A stretch of 64,000 nucleotides of DNA from Marinobacter antarcticus (GTDB taxonomy: Bacteria > Pseudomonadota > Gammaproteobacteria > Pseudomonadales > Oleiphilaceae): the NCBI RefSeq assembly GCF_011049865.1, contig NZ_DRGY01000077.1, positions 1 through 64,000 on the forward strand, written 5' to 3'. Under the pieces are notes generated by a model. It saw only the letters and a program-made list of their open reading frames with translations, did no database searches and had not been told where the DNA came from. How positions within the stretch are numbered: the first letter of the stretch is position 1; each line of letters opens with the position of its first letter. Positions 18,473 through 30,137 of this stretch are shown piece after piece. The translations under genes were made by a program, and so were the position numbers.

Positions 18473-18889
18473 CTAGAGCATTTCCATTGCGCTGGCAACA
18501 GCGTCTGTCCATTCCACATAGGCGGTCTGATCGGATTCAATGATCTTTACGCCAGTCAGATAACCAGCCCCGTCCGGACGGCACCAAACGACCTCTACCA
18601 TCAGCGTAAACGGTTCTGGGTGATTGCCCAGTGAAACGCCGGCCGGGTATAACGCACCGGGCGATAGCGGTTCCTCTGAGAGCAAGCAAAAGCCGTTGGT
18701 CGAGATGTCGCGAATGCGACACACCCGCTCGCGGACCGACGTCGTTGGTGCGTCTGTAGATTCCGGATAGCGGGCTTCCAGCTCCAGTGTTACCTGTGCG
18801 CGGGCAACCAGACGATACTGCAGGCGCTTGTCTTGCCCTCCAGCCGAATCATCCTCTGTTCCAAACGTGTAATCAGTATCTTTCATCAT
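18473..18889 (-). CDS. PilZ-domain protein, probable cyclic di-GMP receptor
   Basis: This 138-residue protein is a single PilZ domain. Both cyclic di-GMP binding motifs are intact: RxxxR as RLVAR near residue 26, and DxSxxG as DISTNG about 35 residues later, followed by a beta-barrel sequence (FTLMVEVVWCRPDGAGYLTGVKI). It should therefore bind the second messenger, unlike the classical PilZ encoded at 53080-53439, which lacks both motifs. The output is unknown. It lies 54 bp downstream of the DUF1631 gene on the same strand and is probably cotranscribed with it, so the two may act together. Two methionine codons open the frame; either could be the start. Confidence 0.82.
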   Translation of the reverse strand: MMKDTDYTFGTEDDSAGGQDKRLQYRLVARAQVTLELEARYPESTDAPTTSVRERVCRIRDISTNGFCLLSEEPLSPGALYPAGVSLGNHPEPFTLMVEVVWCRPDGAGYLTGVKIIESDQTAYVEWTDAVASAMEML

Positions 18890-18943
18890 CAGTCCTGGCT
18901 TTTATTCAGCAAGCTATTATTCAGTAAACAATTATCCCGCACG

Positions 18944-20770
18944 CTAGGAGTTGCGTCCGACACGAATACGGCCCACCACGCGGCTGAGCGTCTCGTCAAA
19001 TTCAGCAGCACCACCCAGCACTCGCACACGTTTCTCGACAATGCCCAGAACCAGTTCGTGTTCCTGAAATTCGCGGCGGTTAAGGCCTAACCGGTCGACA
19101 AAGATCAATTTGCGAGAGGCATTGGTGCGAACCGCCAGTTTTAGCCGGCTGGCTTCCACTTCCTGTGTCTGCGCCTCCACAACAATCCAGCCACCAAGAT
19201 TTATATCGTTCACCTGCTTTTGGGCCAGCTGTGTTGCCTCTTCATAGAGTCGCTCCAGCTCGGCTTTTTCATTGGCAACCCGTGTGCTTTCGGCCTCTTG
19301 TCGTTGGCGCTCCAACGTCGCCTGGCGGGCAGCTTCCTGTTCCCGACGCAACAATTCTATCGATTCCCGCTCCTGTCGCAGTGCATCGGCACGGGCCTTT
19401 GCAGCCGCAGCGGCTTGCTCGCGCTGTTTTCGCTGTTTTTCAACGGCCACTGCGAGCAGGTCGACCGTTTCTTCAAGTACCTCGCCAAAGGTTCTCTGAG
19501 CGACCAGAGGGCGAAGACTATGAGTGCTTTGCGCCTCACAAAATGCCTGCCAGGGCTGCAGGCCAAGCTTTACGCCTGCACCGTTTGTCCAGAGAATTTC
19601 TGCGGAGTCTTCAAGCAGGGCGAAAAAGTAACGGCGTTGTTCTTCAGCGCCTTCGCCTTCAACAAACCACCGTTCCTCGAAGGGTTGGAAATCGGCACGC
19701 AGGGGCGCTTCGAAACCGAGCCAGGCCGGATTCCAGAGAAAGCTTCCCGTCGCCGGTAACGCGTCCACCAACTCAGGCGTTTCTCCGCGCAATCTTGACA
19801 TCATGACGGTGCCAATACCTGCAAGCGCGTTGGGTGTCAGTGGGTGCTCAAAAACGCGGCTCCAGACATCCGCGAGTCGATCCCCTATCTGCTCACCCAC
19901 GTGATAAAGACGATCCCGGTCTTTGTCAGAAAGCGAAGGGTCACCAACCCAAACCAGCCATTCAAGCAGCTTGTTGCCATGCCGGCAGGTTTCCCCGTTA
20001 ACGCCGCTTTCCCATACGGCTTGCTTCAGCAACTTCTGCCAATGATCAAAAATAAAATTGAGCACGTGCTGCGGAAGCTTTCGCCCCTGAAGTGCGCGGC
20101 CGATGAGCGCTCTTGACGTCTGTTCGGCTCGCCTCTGGCGGGCGGCTCCCTGCTCCGTATCCAGCAACCGCTGACGCAGCTTTCCAACCTGCGCGTTGCG
20201 CCTGACTGAATCTTCTTGCCACTGTCGGCAAAAGGCATCAACCACATCGGTTTTGCCAGCGTCGAACCCGGCAGACACAGCGACAATCAAAGCGTCAAGT
20301 TGTTCTGGTAGGGCTTTGGAGGAGCGCCCACCCGAATCACTCCAGCCTCGCCACTCCTGCAAACTGTCCAGCCAGCCCAGCAACGTATCACTGAACGCTT
20401 TGTTGCCATCCCGGTTCATGCGCCAGGCAAGGTAGAAGCGTAAACGCGCGATACGTTGGGCGATCTGGGAATTGAGCCCGCTGGTTTTCAGGAACACATC
20501 CATAATGCGATCAGCGACATAGGCCGCATTGATTTGCCGCACTGACCAGTTACGGTGTTCCGAACGAAGAACGTGGGTTACACGCTCGTTTTGTTGCTCC
20601 GTCCAGCATGAAAACAGCAAAGGCTGCCAGTCGCTTATGGTTTCCGGGGCTAGATTACTGGCGGGATACGGCAGGTCGGGGACGCGAATACCGGCGAGTA
20701 CATTGTCAATTTTTTCCGCAACCGCCTTTCGCGAGGCCACCTGCTGCGACTTCGGCCTGTTATGTAACAT
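18944..20770 (-). CDS. DUF1631 family protein
   Basis: This 608-residue protein belongs to the DUF1631 family of unknown function, found in many gammaproteobacteria. It is soluble and mainly helical, with a long coiled coil rich in Arg, Glu, Gln and Ala at about residues 430-525. The C-terminal 90 residues look like a small beta-rich domain (GGWIVVEAQ, RLKLAVRTNASRKLIFVDRLGLNRREF). I place the start at the ATG at 20770 (MLHNRPKSQQ); the frame is open 55 codons further upstream, but that part looks non-coding and would overlap the divergent DAHP synthase leader. The PilZ-domain gene follows 54 bp downstream, hinting at a link to cyclic di-GMP signalling. Confidence 0.8.
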   Translation of the reverse strand: MLHNRPKSQQVASRKAVAEKIDNVLAGIRVPDLPYPASNLAPETISDWQPLLFSCWTEQQNERVTHVLRSEHRNWSVRQINAAYVADRIMDVFLKTSGLNSQIAQRIARLRFYLAWRMNRDGNKAFSDTLLGWLDSLQEWRGWSDSGGRSSKALPEQLDALIVAVSAGFDAGKTDVVDAFCRQWQEDSVRRNAQVGKLRQRLLDTEQGAARQRRAEQTSRALIGRALQGRKLPQHVLNFIFDHWQKLLKQAVWESGVNGETCRHGNKLLEWLVWVGDPSLSDKDRDRLYHVGEQIGDRLADVWSRVFEHPLTPNALAGIGTVMMSRLRGETPELVDALPATGSFLWNPAWLGFEAPLRADFQPFEERWFVEGEGAEEQRRYFFALLEDSAEILWTNGAGVKLGLQPWQAFCEAQSTHSLRPLVAQRTFGEVLEETVDLLAVAVEKQRKQREQAAAAAKARADALRQERESIELLRREQEAARQATLERQRQEAESTRVANEKAELERLYEEATQLAQKQVNDINLGGWIVVEAQTQEVEASRLKLAVRTNASRKLIFVDRLGLNRREFQEHELVLGIVEKRVRVLGGAAEFDETLSRVVGRIRVGRNS

Positions 20771-20886
20771 CCATTCCCCGTGCTCATGAAGCGTTGAAAA
20801 GGCCCAGTAAATAAAGCAGTATAACGAACTCGCCGGGGTTGACCACGGCGCTATTGCAACGATACGTATCGGGGAAACCGCAGAAC

Positions 20887-21966
20887 ATGTCCGGCAACAA
20901 ACTTGAGAATCTGAACGTGGCGAGTCAGGAAGCACTGATCACCCCTGAAACGCTCAAACAGGAGATGCCACTCTCCGAAAAGGCCGCGCAAACCGTGACC
21001 AACGGTCGCCAGGCGATCTATGACATCATCGATGGAAAGGATCACCGTTTGTTCCTGGTTGTGGGCCCCTGCTCTATTCACGACGTTGACGCGGCGCTTG
21101 ATTACGCTAACCGCCTCAAGAAGCTTGCCGATGACGTCAGTGACACACTGCTGATCGTGATGCGCGTGTATTTTGAAAAGCCGCGAACAACGGTGGGCTG
21201 GAAGGGTCTGATCAACGATCCGCACCTGAACGACACCTTTGACATCGAACACGGTTTACAATTGGGCCGCAAGCTGTTGCTTGATATCAATGAACTCGGG
21301 TTGCCGGTGGCCACAGAAGCTCTGGACCCGATCTCGCCGCAGTATCTTCAGGACACCATTGCCTGGTCTGCCATTGGCGCACGCACAACCGAATCCCAGA
21401 CTCACCGCGAGATGAGCAGCGGTTTATCCATGGCTATCGGCTTCAAAAATGGCACAGATGGCAGTCTGGACGTTGCTGTAAACGCCATGAAGTCGGTTTC
21501 GTATCCCCACAGCTTTCTGGGTATTGATCAGCAAGGACAGGTGGCGATTATCCGCACCAAAGGCAACCGGTATGGCCACGTGGTACTGCGCGGCGGCGGT
21601 GGAAAACCCAATTACGATTCGGTCAGCGTAGCGCTTTGTGAGCAGGCTCTTGATAAAACCGGGTTGCGCAAATCCATCATGGTGGATTGCAGCCACGCTA
21701 ACTCCAGCAAAGACCCGGCAATACAGCCGCTGGTCATGCAGGACGTAAGCCATCAGATTCTGGACGGCAACACCTCTATTCAGAGTTTGATGATCGAAAG
21801 TAATATCAACTGGGGAAGCCAACCTCTGACCGATAATCTGGCCGATCTGAAATACGGTGTATCAGTGACAGATGCCTGCATCGATTGGGAAACCACGGAA
21901 AAAGCTATTCACGAAATGCGCAACAAGCTCAAGGACGCATTGCCGGGGCGCGGTAACCCAGGCTGA
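20887..21966 (+). CDS. 3-deoxy-7-phosphoheptulonate (DAHP) synthase, class I
   Basis: This 359-residue enzyme condenses phosphoenolpyruvate and erythrose 4-phosphate, the first step of aromatic amino acid synthesis. Class I motifs are clear: GPCSIHD, FEKPRTTVGWKGLINDP, IGARTTESQTHREMSSGLS and VDCSHANSSKDP, the last holding metal and substrate residues. The length matches AroF/AroG/AroH (350-356). I use the ATG at 20887 (MSGNKLENL); an in-frame start at 20839 would add 16 residues without family support. Which aromatic amino acid inhibits it cannot be read from the sequence, so I give no isoenzyme symbol. It is divergent from the DUF1631 gene and convergent with cobA. Confidence 0.94.
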   Translation: MSGNKLENLNVASQEALITPETLKQEMPLSEKAAQTVTNGRQAIYDIIDGKDHRLFLVVGPCSIHDVDAALDYANRLKKLADDVSDTLLIVMRVYFEKPRTTVGWKGLINDPHLNDTFDIEHGLQLGRKLLLDINELGLPVATEALDPISPQYLQDTIAWSAIGARTTESQTHREMSSGLSMAIGFKNGTDGSLDVAVNAMKSVSYPHSFLGIDQQGQVAIIRTKGNRYGHVVLRGGGGKPNYDSVSVALCEQALDKTGLRKSIMVDCSHANSSKDPAIQPLVMQDVSHQILDGNTSIQSLMIESNINWGSQPLTDNLADLKYGVSVTDACIDWETTEKAIHEMRNKLKDALPGRGNPG

Positions 21967-21996
21967 ATGATACTCCCTGGCACCCAACGCTGACTG

Positions 21997-24178
<2,182 letters not shown>

Positions 24179-24265
24179 CCTGTGCCGACGCTGCTGGCTA
24201 CCGCTGGGGTAACCTTGTGCAGAGCCGGCTGGAGGGCGGCTGTTGGACGAATCTGACAGGAACGA

Positions 24266-25603
24266 TCAGCTGTGGCGTTTTTTGGGGCTCTGCTCATTCA
24301 GAGCGTCAAGCCGCTGACGCTTCTCTGAGAGCTTGATTTCCAGGCCACGGTTAACGGGCTCGTAATACCTGCGCTGATGAATCGCTTCTGGCAGGTACGA
24401 CTCCCCTGCCGCGAAGGCATCCGGTTCATGGTGAGCGTAACGGTAGGAGTCGCCATGCCCCATGCTTTTCAGCAGCTTTGTAGGCGCATTGCGTAAATGC
24501 ACCGGCACTTCGTAATCCGGATCCTGACGTATGTCTGACAGGCACTGGTTAAACGCCTTGTAAACCGCGTCGCTTTTGGGTGCAAGCGCGAGATAGGTGA
24601 CCGCTTGCGCCAAGGCCAACTCACCTTCCGGGCTGCCAAGCCGTTCCTGGGCGTTCCAGGCCTCCATGCTCAGTTGCAACGCACGGGGATCGGCGTTACC
24701 GATGTCTTCGCTTGCAATACGCACAAGACGGCGAGCCACATAGAGTGGATCACAGCCGCCATCAAGCATCCGGCAAAGCCAGTAAAGCGAGCCATCAGGA
24801 TCGGACCCTCTTACAGACTTGTGTAACGCGGATATCTGGTCGTAGAAAACGTCTCCGCCCTTGTCGAAACGGCGCAAACTGGTTTGCATGACTTGTTCAA
24901 GGTGCCCGGCATTAATCCGGTTTTTGCCTTCGCTGTCGGGTTCGGCCAAATCGGCGGAAATTTCGAGGATATTCAGCGCCCTTCTCGCATCACCGCCGGA
25001 GGCCGATGCCATTACGTCGAGCACGTCATCAGCCACCGCAAGCTGGCCGTCAAAACCTTCCTCGGAATTAAGCGCACGGGTGAGCAGTCGGAGAATATCC
25101 GCTTCTTCGAGGTTTTTGAGTACGTAGACCCGCGTGCGGGAGAGCAGAGCACTGTTCAGCTCAAAAGAAGGATTTTCTGTGGTAGCGCCGACGAAAATGA
25201 ACGTGCCATCTTCGATATGCGGAAGAAATGCGTCCTGCTGGCTTTTGTTGAAGCGATGCACTTCGTCCACAAACAGCAGCGTGTCCTGGCCCTGCGAAAG
25301 CTTTCGGTTACGGGCACGTTCAACAATAGCCCGTATATCTTTTACGCCGCTGAGCACGGCTGAAACCGTCTCGAAGCTTAAGCCACCTACATTGGCCAAC
25401 AGCCGGGCAAACGTTGTTTTACCAACCCCTGGCGGCCCCCAGAGAATCATCGAGTGAAGCTGCCCCTGCTCTACCGCTCGCTTGAGGGGCTTCCCGGGCC
25501 CCACGAGGTGTTCCTGCCCCACGTAATCGTCAAGGGTTTCCGGGCGCATGCGCGCGGCCAGAGGTCGAAACCCGACCTGCTCTGTGAACAGGTTGTTTTG
25601 CAT
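24266..25603 (-). CDS. rarA: Replication-associated recombination AAA ATPase RarA (MgsA)
   Basis: This 445-residue AAA ATPase acts at stalled replication forks and belongs to the RarA/MgsA/WRNIP1 family. The Walker A motif is GPPGVGKTT, Walker B includes FVDEVHRFNKSQQDAFLPH, and sensor 1 follows as GATTENPSFELNSALLSR. The C-terminal part carries the RarA tetramerisation region with HHEPDAFAAGESYLPE and the usual RRYYEPVNRGLEIKLSEKRQRL ending. The length equals E. coli RarA (447). Its start lies 1 bp after the end of lolA, the well-conserved lolA-rarA-serS order, so it is very likely cotranscribed with lolA and ftsK. Confidence 0.96.
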   Translation of the reverse strand: MQNNLFTEQVGFRPLAARMRPETLDDYVGQEHLVGPGKPLKRAVEQGQLHSMILWGPPGVGKTTFARLLANVGGLSFETVSAVLSGVKDIRAIVERARNRKLSQGQDTLLFVDEVHRFNKSQQDAFLPHIEDGTFIFVGATTENPSFELNSALLSRTRVYVLKNLEEADILRLLTRALNSEEGFDGQLAVADDVLDVMASASGGDARRALNILEISADLAEPDSEGKNRINAGHLEQVMQTSLRRFDKGGDVFYDQISALHKSVRGSDPDGSLYWLCRMLDGGCDPLYVARRLVRIASEDIGNADPRALQLSMEAWNAQERLGSPEGELALAQAVTYLALAPKSDAVYKAFNQCLSDIRQDPDYEVPVHLRNAPTKLLKSMGHGDSYRYAHHEPDAFAAGESYLPEAIHQRRYYEPVNRGLEIKLSEKRQRLDALNEQSPKKRHS

Positions 25604-25604
25604 A

Positions 25605-26267
25605 TCAGTCTGCGTCCCCGATTACGTCAACGTCCTCCGGGTATTCAAGCTTGAATACGCTCTTATCGACGTTTTCGTTAAGCTGGATGTGGTCGAAGCT
25701 GAGCACGCTGAGCTGCGACAACGAGTCCCGCATACGCATTTCCTGCAGTTCCTTGTTCAGGAACCGCAGCTGCAAAGACACAAACAGCGAGTCTTCGCTT
25801 TTAGGTTCGAGCGTGAATTCCCGGGTGTCGTCGTTAATTTGACGCTCGGAAACCCGATAGGTTTCTTCCAGATTCGCCACTTCACCACTAAGCAGCAACG
25901 CAGGTGTCGTCTGAACGCGGCCGTCCAGACTGTGGATCGTGACCTGTTCAAGATCCGGGTCGTAAACTTCGACCGTATCGCCGTTACTCACAATAAACTG
26001 CGACAAGGCGCCATGGGTTTCCCAGTAGAACAGGCCAGGTCTTTTGGCCTTCAGGGACCCGCGGGTTTCCTGTACTTTGTTGCCGCTTTCGTTCACCACA
26101 ATCTGGATGAAGTCGGCCTGATAGGTTTCATAGCTGCTCAACAGAGAAGCCAACTCAACGGCAGGGTTCTCTTTATTGGCGGCCATTTTATCAGCGGCCA
26201 ACAGTGGATTGCTGAGCACCAGTGCCACAATCAGTACCAACAGGGGCTGCAATGAAAATTTTCGCAT
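25605..26267 (-). CDS. lolA: Outer-membrane lipoprotein carrier protein LolA
   Basis: This 220-residue periplasmic chaperone shuttles lipoproteins from the LolCDE complex in the inner membrane to LolB in the outer membrane. It has a Sec signal peptide (MRKFSLQPLLVLIVALVL, cleavage near LLAAD), and the mature protein shows the LolA half-barrel pattern with LKAKRPGLFYWETHGALSQFIVSNGDTVEVYDPDLEQV. The length is slightly above E. coli LolA (203). It lies 12 bp after ftsK and 1 bp before rarA, the standard ftsK-lolA-rarA arrangement. Confidence 0.95.
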   Translation of the reverse strand: MRKFSLQPLLVLIVALVLSNPLLAADKMAANKENPAVELASLLSSYETYQADFIQIVVNESGNKVQETRGSLKAKRPGLFYWETHGALSQFIVSNGDTVEVYDPDLEQVTIHSLDGRVQTTPALLLSGEVANLEETYRVSERQINDDTREFTLEPKSEDSLFVSLQLRFLNKELQEMRMRDSLSQLSVLSFDHIQLNENVDKSVFKLEYPEDVDVIGDAD

Positions 26268-26279
26268 ACGATACGACTC

Positions 26280-28862
26280 CTAGTCTCTCGGTGGGGGCGG
26301 TGCCAGGACTTCACGGGCACCGTTGTGGCCGGCTGAACTGACCACTCCCGATGCTTCCATGGCCTCGACCAGATTGGCCGCCCGGTTATAACCTATCCTG
26401 AACTTTCGCTGTACGGACGAAATCGATACCCGGCGCCCTTCGGTCACAAACGCCACAGCTTCATCAAACAACGCGTCACTCTCGTTGTCTCCGCCGTCTG
26501 ATAAAGACGGCACACCCGGCAGGTTTTCTCCCTCCGCGCCGTCGAGCACACCGTCAACGTAAACAGGTTCGCCCCTTGCCTTCCAGGCACTCACAACGCG
26601 GTGAACCTCATCGTCATCCACAAACGCGCCGTGTACTCTGACAGGGAGCCCCGAGCCAGGTGGCAGGTAGAGCATGTCCCCGTGGCCTAGCAGCTGCTCA
26701 GCACCGCCCTGATCGAGCACCGTACGCGAATCGATTTTGGACGACACCTGAAACGACATCCGCGTAGGTATATTGGCCTTGATCAGGCCAGTTATGACAT
26801 CAACAGACGGCCGCTGAGTCGCAAGAATCAGGTGAATACCCGCAGCCCTCGCTTTCTGCGCGATCCGCGCAATCAGCTCTTCCACTTTTTTGCCGACAAT
26901 CATCATCATGTCGGCGAACTCATCAATCACCACCACAATAAACGGCAGCGTCTCAAGTTCCGGGCGCTCCTGTTCGTCGTTGGCCAGATAGTCATCCGGT
27001 TTCCAGAACGGGTCGCGAAGTGGCTCACCCGCAGCAACTGCGTCTTTCACCTTGCGGTTGTAGCCCGCAACGTTACGGACGCCCATGGTGGCCATCAAGC
27101 GGTATCTACGCTCCATTTCGGCCACACACCAACGCAATGCGTTGGCGGCATCCTTCATGTCGGTCACAACCGGCGTTAACAGGTGGGGAATACCGTCGTA
27201 AATGCTGAGTTCCAGCATCTTTGGGTCAACCATAATGAAGCGAACTTCCTCCGGCCCGGCCTTCAGCAACATGCTCAGCAACATGGCATTTACGCCCACA
27301 GACTTACCCGAGCCCGTTGTGCCGGCCACCAGCAGGTGCGGCATTTTGGCGAGGTTTGCAACCATCGGGTTGCCGCCGATGTCGTTGCCTAACGCCATCG
27401 TTAACGCGGAACTGGATTCAGTGAAGACCCTTGAACTCAACACTTCGCTGAGGCGGACAATTTCCCGCTGCTCATTGGGAATTTCGATGCCCACCACGGA
27501 CTTGCCCGGGATAACTTCAACAACCCTCACACTCAATACGGCCAACGAACGGGCCAGATCCTTTGCAAGGTTGGAAATCTTACTGACCTTTACACCTGCC
27601 GCCGGTTTTATCTCAAACCGGGTGATGACCGGCCCGGGGTTAACCTCAACCACTTCAACGGAAACGCCAAAATCAGCCAGCTTTTCCTCAAGCAGACGTG
27701 ACATGTGCTCCAGCGCCTCCTCCGAGTAACCGCTTTCCTTGTGTTCTTCAGGGGGATCAAGCAGGGAGATCGGCGGAATCGGGCTTTCAATATCCTCAAG
27801 CAATGAAGATTGGGCGTTTTTTCCACTAGTCGCTTGCGGCGGCTGCTCGTCTTTTTTGAACGGCGATATCTTTAGCGAACGGCTGCTCGCCGAAGAGGGT
27901 TTCGCTTTATCCGGAGCAGACGGCCGGGGCGCACTCTTTGCAGAGGCCTCGTCCCGGGAACTGAAGCTTTCCAGACGGGCGGGTTCCGGCTCCTGATTTG
28001 CGGAGAAACCTTCGAAAGCCGGTTCCACCCGTTCGCTCCCCGGCTTCTTCGGCGCGGCTTTCTTACTCGGCCCAAAGCCCGGAAGCCAGTGCCACCAGCG
28101 TCTATGAGAAGCCACATTTTCAGCAGGCGGGCTCATTTCGGGGCGTTTTTCACGGTTCTTTTCAGGGCTGTTTGCCGGGGGTGTTTTATTGGTCGTTTCA
28201 GGATTTTTGCCGGGCTTGTCTGAGGCAGCGAGGTTTTTCAGTGCCTGGCCAAAACGCAGCGTAAATCCGCCCAGTTGGTCCATTAACCAGAACCATGAAA
28301 GGCCTGCAGTAACGGTCAGTGCAAAGAGAAAAATCGCGATGAGCAACAGCGTGGTAGCCGGCAGATTGAAGAAACGAACCATGGCGTCGGCCACGTTGGT
28401 TCCCAGCACGCCGCCCGACGTGGCGCCCAATCCGAAAACTGAGTACAGAGAGAGAAGGCTGGTCGCTGACAGCAATATCAGCAGAAACCCGCCAAACCGC
28501 ATCATGAATAGAGGCCAGTGCAGATCCATGGCGTCGTTTCTGCGGCGGATAAGCATGATAGCGTAGCCCGCGACCATTACCGGGAACAGATACGCAACAT
28601 GCCCAAAGAAGTCCATCAACAGGCTTGCAAGCCACGCACCGGAACGACCAGCGGAATTGAGCACGTTTGTATCATGGCCGATGCTGGCCCAGCCAGGATC
28701 CGACGGATTGAACGTCACCAGCGCCATAACAAGATAGATGCACAGCGCTATGAGGCCAATGACGGCGCCCTCACGCGCGCCCTGCGCTGCCTGGCGTCGG
28801 AAACGAAGCTGTTTCTTCGTTGGTTCCTGTGGCGATTTCTTCGCTTTTGCAGATTCGGCCAT
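26280..28862 (-). CDS. ftsK: DNA translocase FtsK
   Basis: This 860-residue protein couples chromosome segregation to cell division at the septum. The N-terminus (residues 30-210) has about four transmembrane helices; a linker of some 190 residues rich in Pro, Ser, Lys and Glu follows; then the motor domain with Walker [13 protein letters not shown] and Walker [13 protein letters not shown]. The C-terminal gamma winged helix ([43 protein letters not shown]) should read the orienting KOPS sequences. It is shorter than E. coli FtsK (1329) because the linker is short, as usual outside enterobacteria. It starts 13 bp after metZ and is followed by lolA. Confidence 0.97.
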   Translation of the reverse strand: MAESAKAKKSPQEPTKKQLRFRRQAAQGAREGAVIGLIALCIYLVMALVTFNPSDPGWASIGHDTNVLNSAGRSGAWLASLLMDFFGHVAYLFPVMVAGYAIMLIRRRNDAMDLHWPLFMMRFGGFLLILLSATSLLSLYSVFGLGATSGGVLGTNVADAMVRFFNLPATTLLLIAIFLFALTVTAGLSWFWLMDQLGGFTLRFGQALKNLAASDKPGKNPETTNKTPPANSPEKNREKRPEMSPPAENVASHRRWWHWLPGFGPSKKAAPKKPGSERVEPAFEGFSANQEPEPARLESFSSRDEASAKSAPRPSAPDKAKPSSASSRSLKISPFKKDEQPPQATSGKNAQSSLLEDIESPIPPISLLDPPEEHKESGYSEEALEHMSRLLEEKLADFGVSVEVVEVNPGPVITRFEIKPAAGVKVSKISNLAKDLARSLAVLSVRVVEVIPGKSVVGIEIPNEQREIVRLSEVLSSRVFTESSSALTMALGNDIGGNPMVANLAKMPHLLVAGTTGSGKSVGVNAMLLSMLLKAGPEEVRFIMVDPKMLELSIYDGIPHLLTPVVTDMKDAANALRWCVAEMERRYRLMATMGVRNVAGYNRKVKDAVAAGEPLRDPFWKPDDYLANDEQERPELETLPFIVVVIDEFADMMMIVGKKVEELIARIAQKARAAGIHLILATQRPSVDVITGLIKANIPTRMSFQVSSKIDSRTVLDQGGAEQLLGHGDMLYLPPGSGLPVRVHGAFVDDDEVHRVVSAWKARGEPVYVDGVLDGAEGENLPGVPSLSDGGDNESDALFDEAVAFVTEGRRVSISSVQRKFRIGYNRAANLVEAMEASGVVSSAGHNGAREVLAPPPPRD

Positions 28863-28875
28863 GAATGCTCAAACG

Positions 28876-30111
28876 TTAATTGTTGCTTGCGTTCTGAAGC
28901 GCCTGAAAACCTCGGTATAAATCTGTTTTCAGGTCTTCGACTGCTTCTATTCCTACCGAGACACGTAACAGATTCTCGGTAATGCCTGCGCTAACCTTGT
29001 CGTCCGGCGACAATCGCCCGTGCGTTGTGGTCGCCGGATGGGTAATGGTGGTTTTAACGTCGCCGAGGTTTGCCGTAATTGAAATCATCCGTGTGGCGTC
29101 GACGAATTTCCAGGCTTCCTCTCGACCGCCTTTGAGGCAGAACGTCAGCACACCACCAAACCCTGTCTGTTGCTTCTTTGCAAGTGCGTGCTGAGGATGG
29201 CTTTCAAGCCCTGCGTAATAGACTCGCTCCACTTCCGGTTGCAGCTCCAACCATGTGGCCAACTCTAACGCATTGTCACAGTGGGCACGCATACGGATTG
29301 GTAAGGTTTCCAGCCCTTTATGAAAAACCCAGGCGTTAAACGGGCTCATCGTGGGCCCTGCCGATCTCAAAAACCCGTAAACCTCGTCCATGTATTTTGA
29401 CGGGCCCACCACAACACCGCCTATACAGCGGCCCTGGCCGTCAAGATACTTGGTTGCGGAATGAATCACGATGTCCGCTCCGTGTTCCAGCGGACGCTGC
29501 AACACAGGTGTGCAAAAACAGTTGTCCACGACAAACAGGGCATTGTTGTCGTGGGCAATCATTGCCAGCGCCTCCATGTCCGCAATCTCGCAAAGCGGGT
29601 TGGACGGTGTCTCAATGAACAGCATGCGTGTGTCTGAACGCACCGCGTCGCGCCACTCGTCAAGATCCGTCAGGCCCACAAAGCTTGTTTCAACACCGAA
29701 CTTCGCCAGGTATTTCTGGAACAACACGTTGGTGGTTCCAAAGACACCGCGGGAGCAAATGACATGATCCCCACTCTTGAGCAACGCCATGCAGGTACTG
29801 AGAATTGCGGCCATACCCGATGAAGTCGCTACAGCGCACTCTCCGCCTTCCATTGCAGCGATACGACCTTCGAATGCCTGAACCGTTGGATTGGTAAAAC
29901 GGGAGTATATATTGCCCGGCTCCTCGCCCCCGAAGCGAGCCGCGGCCTGCGCCGCACTGGTGTAGACGAAACTCGAGGTGGGAAAAATCGCATCGCTGTG
30001 CTCAAGCTGCCCGGTTCGCAGCTGCCCTGCCCTCACCGCCAAAGTGTCCACAGACATACCGTCGAGATCCGATTCCGGAATGAGGACAGTTTCTTCACGG
30101 TAAAAAGTCAT
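28876..30111 (-). CDS. metZ: O-succinylhomoserine sulfhydrylase
   Basis: This 411-residue PLP enzyme of the Cys/Met metabolism family should make homocysteine directly from O-succinylhomoserine and sulfide, bypassing cystathionine. The PLP lysine is K221 in HSATKYLDGQGR, with the PLP-contact segments TSSGMAAI and DNCFCTPVLQRP. It resembles Pseudomonas MetZ in the N-terminal FDTLAVRAGQ-type region and in its position after purF. Directly assimilating sulfide links it to the sulfate-reduction genes of this window (cysI, cysH). The closest alternative is cystathionine gamma-synthase; the purF linkage favours MetZ. It is 26 bp after purF and 13 bp before ftsK. Confidence 0.9.
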   Translation of the reverse strand: MTFYREETVLIPESDLDGMSVDTLAVRAGQLRTGQLEHSDAIFPTSSFVYTSAAQAAARFGGEEPGNIYSRFTNPTVQAFEGRIAAMEGGECAVATSSGMAAILSTCMALLKSGDHVICSRGVFGTTNVLFQKYLAKFGVETSFVGLTDLDEWRDAVRSDTRMLFIETPSNPLCEIADMEALAMIAHDNNALFVVDNCFCTPVLQRPLEHGADIVIHSATKYLDGQGRCIGGVVVGPSKYMDEVYGFLRSAGPTMSPFNAWVFHKGLETLPIRMRAHCDNALELATWLELQPEVERVYYAGLESHPQHALAKKQQTGFGGVLTFCLKGGREEAWKFVDATRMISITANLGDVKTTITHPATTTHGRLSPDDKVSAGITENLLRVSVGIEAVEDLKTDLYRGFQALQNASNN

Positions 30112-30137
30112 GAGCGTCTCCTGGCTAGGCTCGGTGT

